This document shows, in pieces, positions 1 to 5,066 of a DNA stretch of 5,066 bases. The stretch comes from Anaerolineae bacterium (GTDB lineage Bacteria > Chloroflexota > Anaerolineae > B4-G1): positions 1 to 5,066 of the forward strand of contig JAUXFI010000155.1 of the NCBI GenBank assembly GCA_030620125.1, written 5' to 3'. A program made the translations under genes and the position numbers. Numbering within the stretch: the first letter of the stretch is position 1; each line of letters opens with the position of its first letter. Below the pieces are notes generated by a model. That model saw only the letters and a list, made by a program, of their open reading frames with translations. It ran no database searches and was not told the origin of the DNA.

Positions 1-1520
1 CCCACACGGCCACGCTGGTCGAGCCGGGCGTAGTGGTCACCAAGGGGATGTCGCCGGACAGCGGCCTGGGTTCGCTGGACACGGTCATCGTCACAGTGGT
101 ACTGACCAACACCGGCATGAGCACTCTGTACGATGTGGTGGTGACGGACACATTGCCGGCCGGGTTGATTTTCCAGGGCGGTACTGCGGGGTATAGCCGG
201 GACGGGCAGGTCGTGGTTTGGACAGCGACGAGCGTGGGAGCACTTCAGCAGCGGGTCTTCACCATCACGGCGCAGGTGGAGGGTGACGTCGGCGCGAACC
301 AGGCGCTGCTCAACGAGGTGGGAGTGCGGGGCACCTCGCGGCCCGGCGCGCTGGGCGAGGAACGGGTCTACACGGACACTGATCAGGCCACGGCCACCAC
401 CGGCTACCCTGACCTGGTTATCGGCAAGGAACGCGGCCCGGCGGTGCGTGCCCCCGGCCAGGTGGTCACCTACACGATTGTCTACGCCAACGACGGCGTG
501 GTGCGGGCAGAGAACGTGCGCATCACCGACACGTTGCCGGCGCTGCTGACCGACGTCATCTCGGCTACCTCCGCTCCGGCGACGGTGGAACACGTGGGTC
601 AGACCGTCACCTGGATGCTGGGTACGTTGGGGCGGGGCGAGGGCGGCGCCTTATGGATCACCGGGAGCATCGCGCTGGACGCGCCGGATGGGGCGCTGCT
701 GACCAACGTCGCCGGCATCACCTCAGATACTGCGGAGCAAGATACGGCGGACAATAGCGATTCCGCCACCACGACCGTGCGGCGGCCCGTCCTGAGCATC
801 AGCAAGGGGGCCTATCCGTCGGCGGTGTTCCCCGGCGGGTTGCTGACCTACACGCTGACTGTCTTTAATACCGGTCAGGGTGAGGCGCTGAATCTGCTCA
901 TCAGCGATACGGTGCCAGCGGACACGGAATATCAGGCTTGCAGCGGCGGCGATTCGTGTGACTACAACAGTGGAAGTGGCGTGGTTACCTGGGTGCTGGC
1001 GTCGCTCCCGGCCGGCGGGCAGGCTCAGTTCACGTTCACCGTGCGGGTGGGACAGGGCGTGGAGTACAATACTTACATCGTCAACCAGACCTACGGTGTC
1101 TCCTCTGCCCAGGGCGTGAGCGCTACCGGTTTGCCGGTGAGCACGCTGGTGGGACTGGTCGGCAGCGTGAGCCTGGAGCCGGACCGCGCGGGCAGCGGCG
1201 AGCCGGGAGAGCAGGTGGTCTACCAGCACACGCTGGTCAACCTGGCCAACGCCGGCCAGTCTATTGACCTGTCGGCCAGTTCGTCGGAAGGGTGGCAGGT
1301 GAGCGTGGCTCCTGACTCGGTGCACCTGGCGGCCGGGGCGCAAGCGGCGGTAGTCGTCACCGTCACGGTGGGAAGCGATGCCACCGAAGGGACGGTGGAC
1401 ACCACGGTCGTCACGGCTGTGGGCCAGACCACCGGCAGAGACACGGCCACAGATATGACGACGGCGTTGGATTATCAGCGCTACGTTTACCTTCCGCTGG
1501 TGCTGAGGAATTACAGGTGA
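1..1520 (+). CDS. Secreted DUF11-repeat surface protein, C-terminal part (5' end outside window)
   Basis: The frame is open to the left edge (first whole codon at position 3, reading H-T-A-T-L-V-E-P-G), so the gene starts upstream; the GTG at 33 is internal. Numbering from that GTG, three DUF11-type repeats lie at about residues 1-122, 126-250 and 252-374. Each has the marks of the family: a 'KG/KE' entry strand, 'Y/VT(V/I)xxxNxG', then 'V/I-x-DTLP' or 'SDTVP', then 'VxW' and a strand ending in N. Repeat 3 has two cysteines (303 and 309) that could form a disulfide. Residues 378-464 resemble a NEW3/NPCBM-associated beta domain (W421 followed by 'PDSVHLAAGAQ'). The protein ends in YVYLPLVLRNYR. 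DUF11 domains are typical of exported stalk or adhesin proteins; no enzymatic motif is visible. It is convergent with the next gene, with 21 nt between the stop codons and no clear hairpin terminator there. Confidence 0.9.
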   Translation, partial: HTATLVEPGVVVTKGMSPDSGLGSLDTVIVTVVLTNTGMSTLYDVVVTDTLPAGLIFQGGTAGYSRDGQVVVWTATSVGALQQRVFTITAQVEGDVGANQALLNEVGVRGTSRPGALGEERVYTDTDQATATTGYPDLVIGKERGPAVRAPGQVVTYTIVYANDGVVRAENVRITDTLPALLTDVISATSAPATVEHVGQTVTWMLGTLGRGEGGALWITGSIALDAPDGALLTNVAGITSDTAEQDTADNSDSATTTVRRPVLSISKGAYPSAVFPGGLLTYTLTVFNTGQGEALNLLISDTVPADTEYQACSGGDSCDYNSGSGVVTWVLASLPAGGQAQFTFTVRVGQGVEYNTYIVNQTYGVSSAQGVSATGLPVSTLVGLVGSVSLEPDRAGSGEPGEQVVYQHTLVNLANAGQSIDLSASSSEGWQVSVAPDSVHLAAGAQAAVVVTVTVGSDATEGTVDTTVVTAVGQTTGRDTATDMTTALDYQRYVYLPLVLRNYR

Positions 1521-1541
1521 GGCGGGCTGCGCAATCGTCTC

Positions 1542-3125
1542 TTATCCTTCGCGCGTTGTCCGCGTAAAGATCAGCATCCCATCCGACCCGTAGATGTCGG
1601 TCTCGATCTTTTCCAGCAGTTGGTACTGGGCTTGGAAGCGTGGGTCGGGCAGCAACCCCCGCCGCCCGTAGACTTCGAGGATGACGATGTAGTCGGGATC
1701 GAGGGCCAGCACCAGGTCGGCAGGGATGGCGTAGTTGATGACGTAGATGGCGGGGTCGGCCGGGTAGTGGCGCGTGGCTTCGGGCGTCACCAACCCGACT
1801 GTGTCGAGGATGTGCAGGCCGGTGCGGTAGCCCAGCCTCCCGATGTCCCCGGCGCAGAGGGTGTCGCCGGGTTGGGCGTGTGCGTTCACCACGTCGGCGG
1901 CCTGGGCGTAGAGCAATTCCAGTTTGAACCAGGCCATCTCCGGCGCGGGCCGGTCGGGGCCGTGGTCTGGATGTAGGTCCCAGGCGTTGAGTGTGAGGGC
2001 GAGGGCGGCGGCGGTGAGTAGGGCGAATAGTAAATTGGTAAATTGGTAAATTGGTAGATTGGTAGATTGCTCGCCAGTTTCCCACTTTACCAGCCCACCA
2101 ATATCCCGAATCAGTGTCCAGACGCCGCTGGCGATGAGCAGGAAGTAGAACGGGAGCGGGGGGGAGAGGTACCAGCGGAAGATGAGCGGGTTGGCGACGG
2201 CGAAGACGGCCAGGTAGAGATAGGGGTAGGCCAGCAGCGGCCAGGCGCGGCGGTTGCGCCGGATCGCCCGCAGCCCGCCCAGCCCGCACAGCAGCAGGTA
2301 GACTATGAAGCCGATCAGTCGCCAGGGAGGGCCGAGGAGGGTGTCTTCGAAGAAGGGCGTGCTGTAGTGCTGGATCAGCCGCACCAGGCCCTCGGTTGGA
2401 TGCAGGCGGTAGGTGACGGACTTGGCGGCGACAGAACCGGTGAGGGGGCTGCCAAAGTAGAGCGTACCAAAGATCAACCAGGGAGCCAGGATAGCGAGCG
2501 CGATTAGCCCTTCTTGCCAGGGAGTCCGCCGCCGTGCCAGGGTCAGGTCCAGCCACAGCAATCCCAGCAGGATGGCGGTATCCGGCCGGGCCAGGAGCGC
2601 CAGCGCTGAGAGTGCGGCCATTGCGCGGGGGTGGCCGGTCAGGTGAGCGTAGGCGGCGGCGAGGAGCAACGCGACCGTCAGGTCGGTCTCCATCCCGCCC
2701 ACGGCGAAGGTGACGCTGTAGGGGGCCACGGCCCAGAGGAGGGCGGCTGCGGCGGCGGGGGCCCTGTGACCGGCGAATCGTTTGCCCAGAGTGTAGAGCA
2801 GCCCGACGGAGACTGCCCCGGTCAGCGCGTTGACTGCCAGCGCCAGAGCGGGAAAGTCGCGGGAGCCGGTCGCCAGCGCCAGTCCGGCCATTAGCGACGT
2901 GTAGAGCGGCGTGGTCGTGCCCAGCACGCGCTCGCCAGGGTTGTAAACGAAGCCAGCGCCTTCGACGAGATTGCGGGCGTAACGGAAGGTGATGTAGGCG
3001 TCGTCAACGATGCGTTCTCCGGGGATGAGCCGCGCAGAGAGCGCCAGCAGGAGCAGGGCAGCGATCAGGATGCGCTCGGCGTTCATCGTGCCCGATGATT
3101 TGTTCGTCAAAGTCATCGAATTCAT
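1542..3125 (-). CDS. GT-C family integral membrane glycosyltransferase, AftB-like
   Basis: This is a 527-residue polytopic protein using ATG at 3125. Helix 1 is at about 17-35. It is followed by an outer loop with DDAYITFRYARNLVEG (41-56), whose Asp pair is the usual catalytic/metal site of GT-C enzymes, then 'NPGERVLGTTTPLYT'. Further family marks are GMET (144-147), RPD (180-182) and 'YFGSPL...SVAAKS' (223-236). About 10-11 hydrophobic segments run to residue 383. A soluble domain follows (384-527) with 'GDIGRLGYRTGLHILDTVGLVTP'. GT-C enzymes move sugars from polyprenyl-phosphate donors on the outer face of the membrane; the AftB group is the nearest I recognise, and donor and acceptor are unknown. 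The frame extends upstream to an ATG at 3236, but that would overlap the divergent gene and lie upstream of the promoter. ATGs at 3116 and 3086 are alternatives; none has a clear Shine-Dalgarno. Residues 352-365 are encoded by an octamer repeat array. Confidence 0.88.
   Translation of the reverse strand: MNSMTLTNKSSGTMNAERILIAALLLLALSARLIPGERIVDDAYITFRYARNLVEGAGFVYNPGERVLGTTTPLYTSLMAGLALATGSRDFPALALAVNALTGAVSVGLLYTLGKRFAGHRAPAAAAALLWAVAPYSVTFAVGGMETDLTVALLLAAAYAHLTGHPRAMAALSALALLARPDTAILLGLLWLDLTLARRRTPWQEGLIALAILAPWLIFGTLYFGSPLTGSVAAKSVTYRLHPTEGLVRLIQHYSTPFFEDTLLGPPWRLIGFIVYLLLCGLGGLRAIRRNRRAWPLLAYPYLYLAVFAVANPLIFRWYLSPPLPFYFLLIASGVWTLIRDIGGLVKWETGEQSTNLPIYQFTNLLFALLTAAALALTLNAWDLHPDHGPDRPAPEMAWFKLELLYAQAADVVNAHAQPGDTLCAGDIGRLGYRTGLHILDTVGLVTPEATRHYPADPAIYVINYAIPADLVLALDPDYIVILEVYGRRGLLPDPRFQAQYQLLEKIETDIYGSDGMLIFTRTTREG
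2031..2070. repeat. Octamer tandem repeat, five copies, inside the GT-C gene
   Basis: On the plus strand the units are TAAATTGG three times, TAGATTGG once and TAGATTGC once, with no spacers. On the coding (minus) strand the array is translated as residues 352-365 of the 527-residue protein, giving S-T-N-L-P-I-Y-Q-F-T-N-L, in the loop before the last membrane helix. Eight bases is not a multiple of three, so 24 nt encode an 8-residue period that is the same peptide series in every frame. Confidence 0.95.
2071..2102. repeat. Degenerate inverted octamers flanking the direct octamer array
   Basis: Read as reverse complement, this stretch splits into ATTGGTGG, GCTGGTAA, AGTGGGAA and ACTGGCGA. All four share TGG at positions 3-5 with the ATTGGTAA/ATTGGTAG units of the adjacent direct array. 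By hand alignment, 21 of 32 positions match the copies at 2034-2065, with five bases (2066-2070) between the two halves. The element is therefore an imperfect inverted repeat of about 70 bp. It encodes the 'GLVKWETGE' segment just before the octamer-derived residues. Confidence 0.6.
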
Positions 3126-3132
3126 TGTGCCG

Positions 3133-3160
3133 ATTATACGAGCTTTGAGGCAAGTGACAA
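3133..3160 (-). promoter_or_regulatory. Sigma-70-type promoter for the minus-strand GT-C gene
   Basis: On the minus strand there is a TTGTCA -35 box (3160-3155, five of six consensus bases), a 16-bp spacer, and a perfect TATAAT -10 box (3138-3133). Only seven bases separate the -10 box from the ATG at 3125, so transcription would begin at or next to the start codon and the mRNA would be leaderless or nearly so. The absence of a Shine-Dalgarno before this ATG agrees with that. Confidence 0.7.
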
Positions 3161-3203
3161 GTCGGGGGAGTTGTCTTCTCCGCAGTATGTTTTGAGTGGG
3201 GCT

Positions 3204-3208
3204 GGAGG
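3204..3208 (+). promoter_or_regulatory. Shine-Dalgarno that fixes the GTG start at 3215
   Basis: GGAGG sits six bases before the GTG at 3215, and an in-frame TAG (3212-3214) lies immediately before that GTG. The reading frame therefore cannot extend further upstream. The ATG at 3281 is a later alternative but would leave almost nothing before the first membrane helix. Confidence 0.7.
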
Positions 3209-3214
3209 CCGTAG

Positions 3215-4903
3215 GTGAGGCAGTCTCTTTCCACACAGGACGGTTTGTTGGTTGGGTCGTCCGAGTGGCGCTGGGTATGCATGGCGTCGGTGGTTGTCTT
3301 GTTGATTGTCAGCATTCCCTACGCGGTGGCCTGGGGCTGCCAGACGCCGGAGCGCGTGTTCAGCGGCTTTAACTTTATCGTTGACGATGCCTTTTCCTAC
3401 CTGGCAAAGATGCGGCAGGGGGCGGGGGGAGCCTGGCTGTTCCACATTGCCTACACACCGGAGACTCATTCTGCTGCGCTTTTCTACCTTTTCTACCTTC
3501 TGCTAGGGAAACTGGCCGTTGTCCTGCCCGGGGCTGACCTGACAGCCCGAATGGTCTGGGTCTACCACGGCGCGCGGGTGGTCTTTGGGCTGGGGTTGCT
3601 GCTGACGGTGTATCGTTTCCTGGCGGAATTCACGGAGCGGGTAGCGGTGCGGCGTCTGGCCTGGCTGATGGTGACCCTGGGCGGGGGGCTGGGCTGGCTG
3701 CTGGCGGCAGTGGGGCAGTATGACTGGCTGGGCAGCATCCCGCTGGATTTTTACCTGGCGGAGGGCTTTGCTTTCCTGGCGCTCTACGGCTTCCCGCACA
3801 TCGCGCTGGCACAATCGCTGCTGTTGTGGGGGGTTCTGTTCTTGTTGAGGGCCTGGGGGCCAAGTCCGAGGTCCAAAGTCCAAAGTCCAAGCCACGCATT
3901 ACGTTTTACGCATTACGTTTTACGCATTACGTTTCACGTTTCACGTTCCACGTTTCACGCGGCAACAGCAGGGATATGCTGGTTGGTGATGGGCCTCATC
4001 ATTCCCTTCTACGTGGCGGTGGCGTGGGCGGTGATGGGGGCGGCGTGGCTGGTGTTGGGGTTTCGAGAGCGGCGGGTGCTGTGGCGGGAGGGGCTGGCGG
4101 CGGGGGCGGCGGTGTTCGTATCCGCGCCGGTCGTGGCCTACAGCGCGTGGGTTTTCATCACCGAGCCAGTGTATGCGACCTGGGCGGCGCAGAATCGGAT
4201 CCTGTCACCACCTCCGTTGCACTACCTGGCGGCGTATGGGGTGCCGCTGGTGTTGGCGGCCTTCGCCGCGAGGGATGCCTGGCGGGAGGAGGAACTGGGG
4301 TGGCTGGCGCTGGCGTGGGTGGGGGTGACGCCGTTCCTGGTCTATCTGCCGTTCAATCTGCAGCGGCGGTTGGTGGCAGGGGTGCAGGTGCCGCTATGCC
4401 TGCTGGCGGCGTGGGGGGGGGCGCGATTGTGGGGGGCTGGACGGCGTTGGTTGGTCGTGGCCCTGCTGGCGACTATGGCTGCAACCAGCCTCGTCTTTCT
4501 GGCTGGCAGCGGTGCCTGGATGCTTGCTCGCCCTCCGCTCGTCTTCCGTGACGCTGGCGAAGTGGCCGCGTTGGACTGGCTGGCCGGGCAAGTCCAGCCC
4601 GACGACGTGGTTCTGACGGCATACGACACCGGCAACTATCTGCCGGCGCGAGTGGGGGCGCGGGTGTTCCTGGGCCACGGGCTGGAGACGGTCAACGCCG
4701 AGGAAAAGGAAGCGCAGGTAGAGCAATTCTTCGACGCGACGACGGACGACGCCTGGAGACGGCAATTGTTGGCACGGTATGGCGTGGACTATGTCTTCTG
4801 GGGGCCGGCGGAGCGGACGATGGGTGCGTTCAACCCGCACCTAGCGTTCTACTTGCGGCCGGTGTACGAGGGGGGAGACTACGCCGTCTTCGAGGTCGAG
4901 TGA
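3215..4903 (+). CDS. Polytopic membrane protein, probable GT-C-like glycosyltransferase
   Basis: This is a 562-residue protein starting at GTG. Membrane helix 1 is at about 23-41, followed by an outer loop with 'NFIVDDAFSYLAKMRQG' (53-69). An Asp-Asp just after the first helix is the GT-C catalytic pattern. Hydrophobic segments follow at about 87-106, 113-139, 146-167, 185-213, 252-283, 294-315, 337-353, 361-380, 390-406 and 412-435. The last 120 residues are soluble and include 'TAYDTGNYLPARVG' (468-481) and 'GHGLET' (487-492), which look like constrained motifs. I do not know a named family for it; glycosyl transfer is inferred from topology, the DD motif and neighbours. Residues 217-249 come from a heptamer repeat array inserted between two helices. 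The gene is divergent from the AftB-like gene and probably co-transcribed with the next gene (24-nt gap). It ends with tandem TGA TGA stops. Confidence 0.85.
   Translation: MRQSLSTQDGLLVGSSEWRWVCMASVVVLLIVSIPYAVAWGCQTPERVFSGFNFIVDDAFSYLAKMRQGAGGAWLFHIAYTPETHSAALFYLFYLLLGKLAVVLPGADLTARMVWVYHGARVVFGLGLLLTVYRFLAEFTERVAVRRLAWLMVTLGGGLGWLLAAVGQYDWLGSIPLDFYLAEGFAFLALYGFPHIALAQSLLLWGVLFLLRAWGPSPRSKVQSPSHALRFTHYVLRITFHVSRSTFHAATAGICWLVMGLIIPFYVAVAWAVMGAAWLVLGFRERRVLWREGLAAGAAVFVSAPVVAYSAWVFITEPVYATWAAQNRILSPPPLHYLAAYGVPLVLAAFAARDAWREEELGWLALAWVGVTPFLVYLPFNLQRRLVAGVQVPLCLLAAWGGARLWGAGRRWLVVALLATMAATSLVFLAGSGAWMLARPPLVFRDAGEVAALDWLAGQVQPDDVVLTAYDTGNYLPARVGARVFLGHGLETVNAEEKEAQVEQFFDATTDDAWRRQLLARYGVDYVFWGPAERTMGAFNPHLAFYLRPVYEGGDYAVFEVE
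3864..3891. repeat. Heptamer tandem repeat GTCCAAA, four copies, in coding sequence
   Basis: The contiguous units are GTCCGAG, GTCCAAA, GTCCAAA and GTCCAAG. They are translated in frame at the start of a non-hydrophobic insertion (about residues 217-226) between two membrane helices of the polytopic protein. Five bases (CCACG) join this block to a second heptamer family. Confidence 0.93.
3897..3959. repeat. Heptamer tandem repeat NNNYACG, nine copies, in coding sequence
   Basis: Nine contiguous 7-bp units: CATTACG and TTTTACG alternate for five units, then TTTCACG, TTTCACG, TTCCACG and TTTCACG. Sixty-three bases equal 21 codons. The protein shows three 7-residue repeats: ALRFTHY (228-234), VLRITFH (235-241) and VSRSTFH (242-248). 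All three forward frames are open across the block. Confidence 0.95.
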
Positions 4904-4913
4904 TGATGGGAAC

Positions 4914-4918
4914 GGAGA
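4914..4918 (+). promoter_or_regulatory. Probable Shine-Dalgarno of the downstream partial gene
   Basis: GGAGA lies nine bases before the ATG at 4928, slightly long but acceptable spacing. No promoter-like boxes are seen in the 24-nt gap, in keeping with co-transcription with the gene before it. Confidence 0.5.
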
Positions 4919-4927
4919 AAGACTTAT

Positions 4928-5066
4928 ATGAGTGAGAAGCAAGCAACCTTTGTGGGCCTGGGCGTGATTCTGTTGGCCGGCTTTGGATTGCGCGTAACTC
5001 ATTTACTGCATGTTAGCCCGATTGGCGATGAGTATATCACAATGTTGGCTGCTGATTCGGTGCTGC
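4928..5066 (+). CDS. Membrane protein, probable GT-C (PMT/ArnT-like), N-terminal fragment
   Basis: The frame runs off the right edge; 46 codons are visible. A short polar start (MSEKQ) is followed by a hydrophobic helix at about 7-20, then 'LRVTHLLHVSPIGDEYIT' (21-38). A first helix followed by an Arg-containing stretch and an acidic DE (34-35) on the outer side is the layout of PMT/ArnT-type GT-C transferases. With so little sequence this is an inference from pattern and neighbours. Third codon positions are G or C in 26 of 46 codons by my count, clearly lower than in the preceding gene (for example 21 of 25 around 4664-4738). This may mean a different origin or weaker codon selection. It probably shares an operon with the gene ending at 4903. 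Confidence 0.65.
   Translation, partial: MSEKQATFVGLGVILLAGFGLRVTHLLHVSPIGDEYITMLAADSVL

Noticed and set aside
1518..1580. Search for a bidirectional terminator between the convergent genes
   Set aside because: Only short GC-rich patches are present; I could not pair a stem followed by a T-run on either strand.
1411..2556. Long minus-strand open frame of 381 codons
   Set aside because: It lies inside the GT-C gene in another frame and gives Arg/Pro/His-rich protein with no recognisable motif, typical of a high-GC shadow; it stays open across the octamers because they are open in all three frames.
3126..3236. N-terminal extension of the GT-C gene to ATG 3236
   Set aside because: It would begin upstream of the strong promoter, overlap the divergent gene by 22 nt, and add 37 residues without family character or a Shine-Dalgarno.
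3864..3959. Interpretation of the heptamers as a CRISPR array or a transposon end
   Set aside because: Units are 7 bp with no spacers, and there are no target duplications or terminal inverted repeats around them.
3826..4551. Plus-strand open frame of 241 codons overlapping the polytopic gene
   Set aside because: It is a shadow frame rich in Gly and Ala without membrane helices or motifs; the heptamer array again reads open in this frame, giving the same peptide periodicity.
4903..4935. Ten-codon frame starting in a TGATG overlap with the end of the polytopic gene
   Set aside because: It could be a tiny coupling or leader peptide overlapping the next start, but ten codons after a weak ribosome site cannot be told from chance.

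Overview
The window looks like a chromosomal piece of a high-GC bacterium, most likely a Chloroflexota member of the Anaerolineae/Caldilineae type. This is inferred from three things seen together: a secreted multi-repeat DUF11 protein ending in a Y-L-P-L-V-L-R-N tail, large polytopic GT-C-like membrane proteins, and short tandem 7- and 8-bp repeats embedded in coding sequence. No RNA gene, insertion sequence, CRISPR array or attachment site is visible.

Layout. Positions 1-1520 (+) hold the 3' part of a long secreted surface protein: three DUF11-type beta-sandwich repeats, one NEW3-like beta domain and a short hydrophobic/basic tail. It converges, with a 21-nt gap, on a minus-strand gene (1542-3125) for a multi-pass GT-C glycosyltransferase of the AftB-like 'DDAYITFRYA' type. 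An 89-nt divergent intergenic region (3126-3214) follows. It carries a strong sigma-70-type promoter for the minus-strand gene, placed so that the mRNA would be leaderless or nearly so. On the plus strand, 3215-4903 encodes a second polytopic protein with an early Asp-Asp motif and a conserved-looking soluble C-terminus. It is followed 24 nt later by the 5' end of a third membrane protein (4928 onward) with a DE motif after its first membrane helix.

How the genes may work together (inference): three adjacent GT-C-like proteins plus a surface stalk protein suggest a locus for lipid-linked sugar transfer on the outer face of the membrane, for envelope polysaccharide or surface-protein glycosylation. 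Substrates cannot be read from the sequence.

The most unusual feature is that both complete membrane-protein genes carry a different short tandem repeat array inside a presumed inter-helix loop. One is five octamers followed by degenerate inverted octamers (2031-2102). The other is a composite of two heptamer families (3864-3959, exactly 96 nt). Both arrays are translated in frame, both lie in the orientation that contains no stop codon in any frame, and both encode short periodic peptides.
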